Positions 22,031-32,880 of a stretch of 64,000 nucleotides of DNA are shown here, one piece after another. A model generated the notes under the pieces. It did no database searches. It was not told where the DNA came from and saw only the letters and a program-made list of their open reading frames with translations. The position numbers were made by a program, and so were the translations under genes. How positions within the stretch are numbered: the first letter of the stretch is position 1; every line of letters starts with the position of its first letter. This stretch comes from Narthecium ossifragum (Eukaryota; Streptophyta; Magnoliopsida; Dioscoreales; Nartheciaceae), in assembly GCA_963920575.1 (NCBI GenBank), contig OY986968.1, forward strand, positions 3,611,001-3,675,000, in the 5' to 3' direction.

Positions 22031-23696
22031 TGATGAGTGCATGAAAGTGCACTCTGAACAACCTTATAACCATCTCAATTGCTAGATTATTATCCTTAAT
22101 CAGCATCTTTATTACTATTTTTATATCTATATGTTGCTTCACATGGTTGTTTGGAAAATGCAGGAAATTGGAGCTAAAAGAAGCTGAAAAGAGTGCATGA
22201 ATCAACTTTAAAGATTAATTTGTACCTGCTTATGAAGAACCAGACGTTGTGCCATGCATGGTTGGAAAGCTCTTGAAGTCTAGATTCTGGAGAATTTTAC
22301 GGTTCGTGATTCCGAGTTTTCTAGAGGAAGTTACAGCAATTTTAGTACCGATGGCGCAGTCTGGATGGCAGAACAGAAAATAAGCTGGAAGTCCGATCGA
22401 TCCGACACCCAGAGTCCGATCGATCGGACTACGCAGAATCATGACAGAACATGTATTTTTTGACTGAACATGGTCCGATCGATCCATCCATCCATCTTAA
22501 GGGGTCCGATCGATCCGGCACCTATAGTTGGATCGATCGGACTCAAAAATTGCCAGAGAAGGTGGATTTTTACGCATCCGATCGATCCAGCGCTCATAGT
22601 TCGATCGATCGGACACGGGCGAAGTTAGAAGTTGAAGATTTTAACGCATCCGATCGATCCAGCACCCCGAGAAGGATCGATTGGACTTTTCCAGTGAAGA
22701 AAATCAACGATTGTGATCTAATCCGAGGGTGGATACATTTAAGGCTATAAATAGGACTCTTTCTAGGGTTTGAGGGGGACTTCTTGGACGTTTTTGGAGG
22801 CTCTTTTCAGGACTTTTTCAAGAGGAAGAAGATGAAGGAATCTCCATCCATGACCGAGCAATCCACGGGCAAGGCGGACGGATGATCTAGCGAGGACTAG
22901 GGCTTCTTCTCCAACAATGGTTCATAGTTTTTAATCTTTATTGTTAAACTCTTCTTATGTATTGGATCTTCACGGATTGCTTTGTGGTTAAACATTATTA
23001 TAAATCCAGTTATGCTTCTTTTATGATATTGTGATCCCATAGTTATCTCTTTTGATTCTCCTACCGAGTCTCGCGAGACCTTTGCTATGCATTGCCCGTA
23101 GTGACAGCTGGTATTGTGTATTCTTAGGGATCTGGTAAGACAAGGTTGGGGCTCTAACCCGTGAGATCTTTGTTATGCATTGCCGATTGTGAGAGTTGGT
23201 ATTGTGTATTTTTAGGGATCCGGTTAGAGTTAGGGCTTTGTCCCGATGAACTTTTGCTGCGCGTTGCCTGTAGTGACAGCCGGTATCGTGTATTCTTAGG
23301 TTTGGTTGGATGAAGTTAGAACTATAAAAAGGAAGAACCAATCATAGGAAGAGACATTTATATTTTATCAGATTCATAATTCTATATCTTCCGGTTAAGG
23401 CGATTGGGATGTGAATCCCTTAACTGAGTATTATATGGAGCATTGAGAAGAGAAGAGCCTAAATCCGAGTGAAATGATTCCTGAAGTCTAGCCTTATCAA
23501 AAGCATGATATCTTTAGTTAATCCTACATTATCATTAATCCTTTGATCTAATTTAGTTTAGTTAGCGTTCTTGTTTGTCTTCAAATCATTGTTATTTGCG
23601 TTTTGGATATTTTCTGCTTGTCTCTCTGTGGAAATCGACCTCTCTTATGCTGTACTGCACCGCGACCGCTGTGCGTGACACATTTGAGCGACATCA
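22031..23696 (+). mobile_element. 3' LTR of element E (third LTR of the array), 1666 bp
   Basis: Starts TGATGAGTGCATGAAAGTGC and ends GAGCGACATCA. It is shorter than the middle LTR because one group of GATCGATC sites is missing. TATAAATA is at 22745-22752. It abuts, through AAAAATT, the truncated minus-strand gag of element D. Confidence 0.88.
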
Positions 23697-25520
23697 AAAA
23701 TTCCCATGGGTACAACATAAGAGATTGGTCATGAAGATCAATTTTTGATGTCGTCTCTTCATAGTGCATAAATCATTAATCACTTTAGCATATGTAGGAA
23801 TTTGCTTAATAACATGGAAAAGAGGAAGGTTTACCTTAACCTGTCGAAGATGCTCCAAAATCTCGCTGTTGGGCACCATAGTAAATTTAGTGGATTTCAA
23901 TGCCTGAGTGAAAGGGACACGTACCTGAAAGTCACCTGGTGTAGGGCCATCTGAATGATCGGTCTTTACATGGTTCTCATCAATCCGGTCCTCTTCTTCA
24001 ACAACAATAGGAGGTTCGGTGGGCTCTTGTGAAGGGCTTTTTGTTGTTTTCCCGCTTCTTGTAGTTACGGCATTCATCTCCTTCACATTATTTTGCTCAG
24101 CACTAGATACCTGCGTTTGTTGAGGTTGAGCTGGGAACTTCCCTCGTTCATGCACGCTCAAAGAGTTGATCAGCTTCGTGATCTGGCTCTTGATCTCTTG
24201 AATATCCTCCTTCCTTTCCTTAGATTCCTGCACAATCATAGATTTCAGTTCCTGTAAATTGTCATTAAATGTAGGCCTAGGAAAACCAGATGTATTATAA
24301 GGAGGGTTAGAAAAAGGCTTATTAGGTGGCGGTTGATGATGCTCGTTGCTCTGTGGAGCGTTCGACTTCCAGTTGATGTTCGGATGCTCTCGCCATCCTG
24401 GATTATACGTCTCTGAATAGGGAGTGTACGGCCTCCTGAATCCGCCTACAGCGTTGCAATGCTCGTCGTACCCACCCCTCATCTCAGCATAGGTGGGGCA
24501 ATCTTCAGTCTGGTGGTCCACGCCTTGGTAGATCGCACACGACCCAGCCAGCCTTGTAGGTTCATTGTATGGAGAGGTCCGGGCTGCCATCATATCTTTG
24601 GTCTTTAATAGCTCCAGCTCCCTTGTTAGACTCTCCACTTTAGCCTTGAGTGCATCCTCCTCCCGCAGCTGATAAATTCCTCCACCTGGTTGCTGTGGTG
24701 GTGGTCTGGCCCTGTTTGTACTTTCTGTTGCATTCGGTCCAGTCCATGTATGAGCTTTCTCAGCAAGCTCAGTCAAGTATTCAATTGCTGCATCAGGATC
24801 TTTTTGCAAAAATTCACCATTACACATCATCTCAACAAATTGACGTTCTCTAACAGTTAAACCCTCATAAAAATAACTAACAAGACGCCAACTTTCATAT
24901 CCATGATGGGGACATAAATTCAACATATCTTTAAATCGTTCCCACGCCTGATACAAAGTTTCACTATCCTTCTGCGTGAAGGTCGCAATATGTCTTTTAA
25001 GTGCATTGGTTTTGTGTTGTGGGAAATACTTGGTGAGAAATATCGGTGTCATTTCAGCCCAAGATCTTATAGATTGTGGCCTCAAGGAATATAACCAACT
25101 TTTTGCTCAATCCTTCAGTGAGAAGGGAAAGAACTTAAGTCGGATCATATCTAGTCCACCTGGTTGGCCATGGAAGGTCGCTACTACTTCCTCAAACTCC
25201 CTAATATGCACATATGGATTTTCATTCTCCAACCCATGAAAGGTAGGAAGCAACTGAATCATACCAGGTTTAAAGTCAACATGTGCTGCATGAGGTGGAA
25301 ACATGATGCATGAAGGTGTAGCAGTGCGTGTTGGATGCAAATATTCTTGCAAACTCCTAGGAGCTTGTTGTTCCTCGTGCTCAGCCATAATGAAAGTATG
25401 ATGTGAAGTTTGTGACTGTGCGTCAAAGAGATCAGCAATATTTGTCTCACTATCAGAAGTTTCAGAATCACCCTCGAGACGTCTAGCAAATCTGCCTAGT
25501 TTGTCTCTATACCGAGGCAT
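23697..25520 (-). pseudogene. Element D gag (Athila-type), 3' truncated
   Basis: The minus-strand start MPRYRDKLGRFARRLEG is at 25520. The frame shows the gag capsid-like region (LPTFHGLENENPYVHIREFEEV, LKFFPFSL), an in-frame TGA (25109-25107, plausibly from CGA), then WAEMTPIFLTKYFP, TLYQAWERFKDMLNLCPHHG and FYEGL. Next come a degenerate zinc-knuckle region (CAIYQGVDHQTEDCP; the second Cys is replaced, so binding is doubtful) and the YNPGWREHPN region. It ends near NDLCTMKRR at about 23745, before the protease. The last 50 bases to 23697 are filler joined to a plus-strand LTR. The 13-base arms GACATCAAAAATT and AATTTTTGATGTC face each other across that filler. Confidence 0.85.
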
Positions 25521-25673
25521 ACACCAGCAAACACACGATCCAAAAGATGCAAACCAACTAAAAAAAAATCAAAACCAAAATAAAGAAATAAAGACTAAAG
25601 AAAATGAACGAAGTTACCGCTTTCGGTGTCTACAATCACTGTAATCTGATTCTGGCGCTTTTCTGAACCGTCT

Positions 25674-25691
25674 CCCCGACAACGGCGCCAA
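25674..25691 (-). other. Primer binding site of element D, tRNA-Asp(GTC)
   Basis: CCCCGACAACGGCGCCAA on the plus strand is the reverse complement of the tRNA-Asp site, with one change (GGC to GAC). It lies just inside the LTR. Confidence 0.8.
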
Positions 25692-25695
25692 TTTT

Positions 25696-27500
25696 TGATG
25701 TCGCTCAAATGTGTCACGCACAGCGGTCGCGGTGCAGTACAGTACAAGAGAGGTCGAATCTCACAGAGAGACAAGCAGGAAAGATCCAGAAATACGAATA
25801 ACAATGAATTGAAGACAAATAAGAGCGATAAAAGTTAAGAAAGTAGATCGTAGATGTGATGATGAGATAAAATTAACGAAAGAAATCAAGGTTTGAATGA
25901 GGCTAGGCTTCAGGAATCACGTCACTCGGATTTAGGTTCTTCTCTTCTCAATGGTGCATATGATACTCAGTTAAGGGATTCACATCCCAATCACCTTAAC
26001 CGGAAGATAAAGAATTATGAATATGATAAAATATATAAATGTCTCTTCCTACGATGGGTTCTTCCTTTTTATAGTTCTAACTTCATCCAACCAAACCTAA
26101 GAATACACGATACCAGCTGTCACTACAGGCAACGCGCAGCAAAAGTTCATCGGGACAAAGCCCTAACTCTAACCGGATCCCTAAGAATAAACAATACCAA
26201 CTCTCACAATGGGCAATGCATAGCAAAGATCTCACGGTATAGAGCCCCAACCTTATCTAACCAGATCCCTAAGAATACACAATACCAGCTGTCACTACGG
26301 GCAATGCATAGCAAAGGTCTCACGAGACTCGGTAGGAGAATCAAAGGAGATAACTATGGGATCACAATATCATAAAAGAAGCATGACTGGATTTATAATA
26401 ATGTTTAACCACAAAGCAATCTGTGAAGATCCAATACATACGAAGAGTCTAACAATAAAGATTAAAAACTATGAACCATTATTGGAGAAGAAGCCCTAGT
26501 CCTCGCTAGATCATCCGTCCGCCATGCCCGTGGATTACTCGGCCATGGATGGAGATTCCTTCATCTTCTTTCCTTAGGAAACGTCCAGAAAGAGCCTCCA
26601 AAAACGTCCAAGAAGTCTCCCTCAAACCCTAGAAAGAGTCCTATTTATAGCCCCAAAGTCTCTCCATCAACGGATTTGATCTAAACCGTTGATTTAATTC
26701 ACTGGGAACGTCCGATCGATCCTTCTCGGGGTACTGGATCGATCGGATGCGTTAAAATCTTCAACTTCTAACTTCGCCCGTGTCCGATCGATCGGACTAA
26801 GAGAGTCGGATCGATCGATTTCGTAAAAATCCTCCATCTCTGGCTATTCCCGAGTCCGATCGATGGATGGATCGATCGAACTGTGTTCCTCTAAAAAGCA
26901 TACGTTCTGTCACCCTTTAATTCCCAAGTCCGATCGATCGGATTATGAGTGTTGGATCGATCGGTTGAGTAAAAATCCGTTGTTTTTGGCTTTTTCCGAG
27001 TCCGATCGATCGGACCATTGGTGTCGGATCGATCGGACCCCATACGAGGGATGGAGGGATCGATCGGATCGCTTATGGCTGAAAAACATAGGTTCTGTCA
27101 CGTTTCTACGTGGTCCGATCGATCGGCGGATCGCTCGGACTTCCAGCTTATTTTCCTTTCTGCCATTCAGACTGCGCCATCGGTACTGAAATTGCCGTAA
27201 CTTCCTCTAGGAAACTCGGAATCATGAACCGTAAAATTCTCTAGAATCTAGACTTCAAGAGCTTTCCAACCATGTGTGGCACATCATCTGGTTCTTCATG
27301 AGCAGGTACAGATTAATTTTTGAAATTGATCCATATACTCTTTTCAGCTTCTTTTAGCTCCAATTTCCTGCATTTTCCAAACAACCATGTGAAGCAAGAT
27401 ATAGATATAAAAATGGTAATAAAGATGCTGATTAAGGATAATAATCTAGCAATTGAGATGGTTATAAGACTGTTCAGAGTGCACTTTCATGCACTCATCA
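25696..27500 (-). mobile_element. 5' LTR of element D (minus strand), 1805 bp
   Basis: Runs from TGATGTCGCTC to GCACTCATCA, the full reverse complement of the LTR-C type, followed by CATGG (27501-27505). CATGG also precedes the left LTR at 11281. The TATA box on the minus strand is at 26642-26649 and GATCGATC sites lie at 26711-27125. High similarity to the C and E LTRs points to recent activity of this family. Confidence 0.9.
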
Positions 27501-27505
27501 CATGG

Positions 27506-28080
27506 TACCGTTCCCCTGTTGGTGCTTAGGGTGATCTTGGTAGCATGTTCAAGAGAGAGGTTCATGAAGGGAGCCCTTGGGACATCGATAGGGTTATGGG
27601 ACCCTTGGCATTCCTTAGACTTAGACGGAGAGACAACACAATTGTTGTTTTCCTCCCTTGAGTGTGACGTAGAATAGCGTAGAACCCTACTAAGCTTTGT
27701 TGCTCACTCCTACCTGGGCTGCATCGGCGATGCAGGTCGATGCAGTCCTTTCCTTTCAGGTGATCTTCTGGGCGTTGGCACGCTATTCTCGAGGTGATCA
27801 CGGACTTGGAGTTTCGAGGAGTTATTCTGCAGACAATTTATAGTTTCAAACATCAATGTATAATATGATATATCCGAGGACAAAAATGTATGATTATTAA
27901 TTCAGTTGTATTTGAGAAATGTTGTAACATATTTTAAGATACACTTTGAGGAATATAATGATGTTGAACTTGAGATAGTAAAATGTACAGGTTCATTGTG
28001 CTATAATTATAGAGGAGATTCTGTCAAATTTTTGTAAACTGGAGGACTTGATGGTTTAAATTTATAGCAATTATATATTT
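27506..28080 (+). mobile_element. Chromovirus-type LTR, right part
   Basis: It continues the LTR interrupted at 11280: CTTAGGGTGATCTTGG, AACATGTTC.GGAGAGAGG-like bases, CCTTGGGACATCG, and GGGCTGCATCGGCGATGCAGG, all matching the reverse complement of 37380-37700. It then becomes AT-rich as the other copy does, and is lost near 28080 without a recognisable LTR end. Confidence 0.72.
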
Positions 28081-28639
28081 TTTCTCTCAAACGCGCAGGC
28101 AGGAGCTCCAACACCCGGCTCATCCTCACTGGACCAGACCCAAGGGTAGTCGTCCCTCACCACCCTACGCAGCTTCAAGCCCGCCGCATCAACCCCACAT
28201 CCAGCGAGATCTTCACCGATGACACCCTCCGCCTCTAGCAACCCACACGATTCGCCGACCTTCGGAGAGGAGCGGGAGATGGAGAAAGAGGAGGACCCCA
28301 GGTGCACCCTCACCATGGAACTCCGTCTTCGTTTGTGATCCGATCCAAGGGGGGAGTGTTCGTCGCCGTCTGAGGCCTCAAGCCCGTCGCATCGACCTCC
28401 CTACATCCATCGACTTCCTCGAAGCCAACTGCCATTCTTCCACATCGACACAGATCGGATCTGGGTGCTTCCCCAGCTCCAACGGAGATCAGATTTGGCT
28501 ATGTTGGTTGTGTTGTATCATGAAGCTTGTAGCCATTTTGCATATTTGGTTAAGTTGTTTGGGGATATGGTTCCCCACCGTTTTATTAAATATAAAGGTT
28601 ATTTTAGTCATTTGTATTCCATTCCTATTCCATTCCCAG
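28081..28639. other. Unassigned stretch
   Basis: GC-rich up to about 28480, then AT-richer. A minus-strand frame (28316-28071) shows no motif I recognise. It could be a captured gene fragment. Nothing else is supported. Confidence 0.3.
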
Positions 28640-29400
28640 GCTTATGTTTATATACCAAACACGGCAATGTTTCATTCCTATTCTCAATCTTGATGTCATA
28701 AAATCATTTTGGTTATATCCCATTCCTAATCTCATCCCCATTCCATTCCTAATCCCATTCCCATTCCGTCCCCCATTCCGACGCGTTTGGCGCGCCCCGG
28801 ATCCCCCGAATCCGGGGACGCGCGGATTCCGCGAACCGGGATCCACGCGTTTGGCGCCGTCGCGGATCCCGGTCGAATCCCGCGAAATTTTATCGGGACG
28901 CCGATCGCGGAATCCGCTCCGGCGGATTCCGCGGATTCCATTCAATGGATTCCGCGGATCCGCCGGAGCCAAACGCACCCTGTGTGAACCAAACGTATTG
29001 TTGCTCGTTTGGTTCGCACAAGGAACGGGGGATGGATTGAGAATGAAAGCTGGAAGGAAGTTGAGATGGAAAAGAAGAGTGGAATGAGAATGATGCGGCA
29101 TGTTTGGTTCGCACAATGAATGAGATTATGAATCATACTTGAAAGTGTTTGGTACATAAAAATAAATGTGAGAATGGAATGAAAATAGGATATAAATAAT
29201 TAAATTATTTTATAACCGTCATTTCATCAGGAATGGAATGAGGGAGTCCGGGCTATTAGATGGAATAACCTCATTCCCAACTTGTCAGAAATGAAGCATT
29301 CCACTCCCAACTTTAATTTCTAAACAAACAACATAATGGGTTTTGACCGGGGATTTAACCATTACATTCTCGACGGTTATGTCCAACCAAACGTGCCGTA
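28640..29400. mobile_element. Nested MITE-like cluster
   Basis: Outer sequences hold repeated GGAATG.GAATGAG phrases on one side and their complement (CATTCCTATTCC) on the other, with CCAAAC/GTTTGG signals at the edges (TATACCAAACACGG, CCAAACGTGCCG). Inside, 28780-28980 is a separate short element with GCGTTTGGC at the left, GCCAAACGCACCC at the right, and a near-palindromic GC-rich centre. I see no transposase, so these look non-autonomous. Superfamily not determined. Confidence 0.5.
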
Positions 29401-29889
29401 AGTTCTACCTCGATGACTTGTGACATTAGTTATAGTCACTTTCTGTGCCATTGAAGAATTTATTTAAATTTAATTTTCATTTTAATGACTAAAGAAATTT
29501 TAGTCATTTCTTCCAAAAATTATAAAAATAACTAAAATGTCATAATCGAGAGAATTGTTTGAATTTGAGTTTTTTGTTAAGGAGTGAAGTGATTTTAGCC
29601 TTCTCTCCCAAATATTATAAATTTATAATGATAGGGTTATTTACATATGTGTCTCTGAAAACTTTGCTAAATTACATATATACTCTTACATTCTCTCATA
29701 TTACATATATATACTCTTGCAAACATCAACAAAATCCAAACCATACCCCTCCGTCCTTACACCCTCAAAAATGCCCTATAAAATAACCATGTTGTCCTTT
29801 ATTCATGTTTATTAGGATTTAACTCACGAGGGTAAGATAAGGGTTAGGCTGAGGGCAAAATGGTCATTTTATCACACATTTTTAAAATC
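29401..29889. other. AT-rich stretch, nothing recognised
   Basis: Poly-A/T-rich with no ORF above chance and no recognisable repeat end. Confidence 0.4.
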
Positions 29890-30966
29890 CAAACTGAAAT
29901 TTCTTGGATTCGATCTATCAAAACCAATTCAAATCAAATCAAACTTTGCAGGGATGTACAATTGATAGTGAGGAACCTAATGACACGAAGAAATCCAAGT
30001 TCCGATGGGTAAATTTCATATCCAAACCGAAAATAGTCGAAAACCGATGAAATGAGAAATACGGAATTTGTCCGATAGAATACGAAATCAACAAAGTAGA
30101 AGTGTTCTAAACACTCTATTAAACTACTCTATCAAGTTGCATAATATTCTAATAAATATAAACACATCAAAACCACATAAAACCAATCCTAGGTAAACCA
30201 ATCCGTAGGAAATTGGGTAGAAACACCTACATGTATAGACATGCAAGCGATCTACAAGATCCTTTCCTCTGATTGTCACGGATCCGCACCGAAAAACCGC
30301 AGCCCAAGCACCAGCCGACAACCAAGGGGAGAGAGAATGAGAGAAAAAGAAAGAGAAGGGAAGAGAGAGAAAAGAGAAAGGGTATTTATAGAGATCTGAA
30401 ATGATATCGGCCGTCCGATTCGTTCATTCTCGATCGAGCTCCGATCTTCCGATCAGAAGCACCCCTAAGGTTCTAATCAATCACATTCATCAATCCAATG
30501 CAATGTGTGCATAACACAAGTGTAAAACCAACCGCAAGGGCGCAATTTTACCAAATTGCCTCTGGGATCCAAAATGCCCATACGATCGCACCTGACACTG
30601 AACCAAACCAACAGGAAAACGGCCCTCGACCTACGTGGTCAAGCCAGGTTAGAGAAACGGGTCCTCACATATAGATATCCGAACTGATCTCGGTCGTCCG
30701 ATTCGATTTTTCCCGATCGAGCTCCGATATTCCGATCGGAACCATCCCTAAGGTTCTAATCAATCACATATATCAATCCAATGCAGCGTGTGTACTACGC
30801 GAGTGTGGAATCGACCGACAAGGCACAGTTTACCAAATTGCCCTTGAGGTCCTAAAACGGTGATGTGATCAACCGATCACAAACCAATGCCAACCAAACC
30901 AATCCAAGCCAAACTAGACCTTCGACCTAACGCGATCGGACCGGGTTGGAGGCATGAGTCCTCACA
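29890..30966 (-). mobile_element. Old chromovirus-type LTR end, with its last ~297 bp tandemly duplicated
   Basis: The plus strand shows AGAAACACCTACATG, a GA-rich block near 30325-30380, TATTTATA (30383-30390), a GTGTGTGC..AAC...GTGT.AAACC..CC..AAGG section and GGGTCCTCACA at 30668, the order seen in the LTR at 37025-39888. The segment from TATAGAGATCTG to TCCTCACA is repeated at 30669-30966 with many differences. Left edge approximate. Unusual for the family, CGATCGAGCTCCGAT stands in for GATCGATC. Confidence 0.6.
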
Positions 30967-31014
30967 TGCGGTGTAGTTGGACTTCGAGAATAAGAAAATA
31001 ACGAACATGTACAG
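30967..31014 (-). pseudogene. Small gene fragment left of element B
   Basis: Forty-eight bases between the chromovirus LTR end and element B, ending in the TACAG target duplication. Read on the minus strand, the frame entering from 51990-51796 can continue across the duplication into this piece without a stop (F.LFSKSNYT). See the fragment at 51796-51990. Confidence 0.35.
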
Positions 31015-31182
31015 TGATAAGACTTGAAAAGTGCACAAAACACCCTTGTAATTTGGCTTTGTTGGGCCCCGAGCAATGCTGGTTTGACTACTTTTATTCC
31101 ATTTCAGGTATAACAGGTCATGCTACGAGTTAGATCATCTTTGGAGCTAAAAGAATGATATTTTGGCGATTCTGACAAGTTA

Positions 31183-31507
31183 GATCGATCGGCCTCAATA
31201 GGTTCGATCGATCCAACTCAACCAACAAGGGAACGATCAACAACGGCTGGATCGATCGAACTTCAAGTGCCCGATCGATCCAGCAAGGGATGTAGCTTAA
31301 CAACGGTGGTTCGATCGATCGATCAAGTCAAGCCCGATCGATCGATCAAGTCAAGCCCGATCGATCCAGCTCGGGAGTTACCAACAATAAAGGCGTAGGA
31401 TCGATCGAACTCCAAGAGTTGGATCGATCCTGCTCGGGCGTTGCTCACAATATTAAGGGAGTTAAGGAGTCGGATCGATCGGGCTTCAAAGGTTGGATCG
31501 ATCCGAC
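31183..31507 (+). promoter_or_regulatory. GATCGATC site cluster in element B U3
   Basis: About eleven GATCGATC sites, often in pairs with flanks such as GGATCGATCGAAC and CCGATCGATCCAGC. They end about 60 bp before the TATA box. The cluster recurs in the 3' LTR (50373-50692). Binding factor unknown. Confidence 0.55.
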
Positions 31508-31566
31508 GCGGCCAGAAGCAAAGATCGACGGCTCTGATCTAATCCGGGGGTGGTTGTCTCTTGGGC

Positions 31567-31574
31567 TATAAGTA
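31567..31574 (+). promoter_or_regulatory. TATA box of element B 5' LTR
   Basis: TATAAGTA in TTGGGCTATAAGTAG; same at 50737-50744 in the 3' LTR. Confidence 0.65.
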
Positions 31575-31676
31575 GTCATTGTTTAGGGATTTTTGGGGGG
31601 CTTTTCCAGACGTTTTTGGAGGGAGTTTACCTATCTTTTCTACATCTTTTCTTCGACGATTCTTTGGAGGAGATCC

Positions 31677-31736
31677 ATGGCGGGAGGAGATCATCAACTT
31701 CTACCGATGGATTATCCCCTGAAGATGAGTAGCTAA
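31677..31736 (+). CDS. Leader ORF of 19 codons in element B 5' LTR
   Basis: ATG to TAA, encoding MAGGDHQLLPMDYPLKMSS, about 100 bp after TATA and therefore inside the presumed transcript. The 3' LTR copy (50847-50906) encodes the same peptide. The diverged solo LTR (4025-4084) has a same-length homologue. Confidence 0.5.
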   Translation: MAGGDHQLLPMDYPLKMSS

Positions 31737-32630
31737 AACCCTAGCCATGGGATTCTTATGATGTAACTAGGGTTTTTACTAGGGATTTCTTATATCTAGG
31801 GTTTGTATACACGATTATTTGGTTTTATGGATTGATTATATTTGCCTATATCTTGGTGTTGATTTCTTACTGGATGTTTGGATCGTTCTTGCTTGCACTT
31901 GATTCTAGAGCTTGTGTATGTTAGGGCGTGGATTGGATTCATCCAAATAAGAGGATCATGCTAGTCCCATGATATCTCGGATGGAATCTTGTTCGTGATT
32001 AGGGATTATATAGTGCTAGTCCCACTATAGTAGTGCTAGTCCCACTACGTTCCATCCCTAATCTCTCATGCATCTTATCGTTGTAGTTTTGGCCATCGAG
32101 ATGCGAAGTCATCTCGATATTACACCTAAATCCATTTCTATGGCATTGCTTGCGATGAACTCATCTGAGTAAGAGGGTTCATTAGCAGTGAACGTAACTA
32201 ATCATTCGGTCACTGATATTTCGTTAATTGTTCTTGCCGACAAGGAATCCTAAACAAAACTTGTCGAGTGATAATGAGAATTAGCCATTTCTTTATCAAC
32301 TTTTAGGAAGCCATTTATCGTGTCTGCATGCCATGATCTTTGGAAAACCTGGTAGATCCTTAGTTACTGATTAAGAATCCTATGGTCCTTTCTCTCATAT
32401 TCTTCAATCCTTTAGTATAGTTTTAGTTTAATTTCAACTTGCAATCTTTTCTCAACTTATTAGTAGGAGATTTGCTAAGTATTTGATTTAAATCCCTGAA
32501 ATCCCTGTGGACTCGACTCGGACTCTCCACTATCTACTAGTCCTTAGTAGTTAAAGTAGAGCACCGGAATATATTGTAATTTTGGTCAGTCTTGTTAAGC
32601 CACGACACTTTTCAAGTCGTATCAAAATTT

Positions 32631-32647
32631 TGGCGCCGTTGCCGGGG
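32631..32647 (+). other. Primer binding site of element B, tRNA-Asp(GTC)
   Basis: TGGCGCCGTTGCCGGGG, six bases after the LTR end; complementary to the 3' end of plant tRNA-Asp(GTC). Identical to the site of element C. Confidence 0.88.
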
Positions 32648-32880
32648 ATTTTTACGGTGTTTTAAGTTGTTTACTTAGTATAGTTTATTGCTTATCAGTT
32701 GATTATTATGTAAAAGACCAAAAATAGTTTCAGTGCAAATATTTTCATATCTTTTTGTGATCAGTAAGTGAAGAACAAAGCGGCATCCTTTCGAGCGGTG
32801 AAGGAGCGAACGCCAACAACACGTCATCGAGATTGCACTGTTTGCATTTCTAAATCTTGAATGATCTTTATGATGTGTTG

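Larger units (their letters stand above)
31015..32624 (+). mobile_element. 5' LTR of element B, 1610 bp
   Basis: Starts TGATAAGACTTGAAAAGTG and ends CACTTTTCAAGTCGTATCA, which are inverted copies of each other with one mismatch. The flanks are TACAG on the left (31010-31014) and, after the 3' LTR, TATAG (51791-51795), a target duplication with one change. It differs from the 3' LTR (50208-51790) by roughly two dozen substitutions by eye, plus a 26-base tandem duplication near 31310-31370. Confidence 0.93.

Noticed and set aside
28644..29116. Arg/Pro-rich ORFs on both strands
   Set aside because: They run through the MITE cluster and its near-palindromic GC-rich centre.
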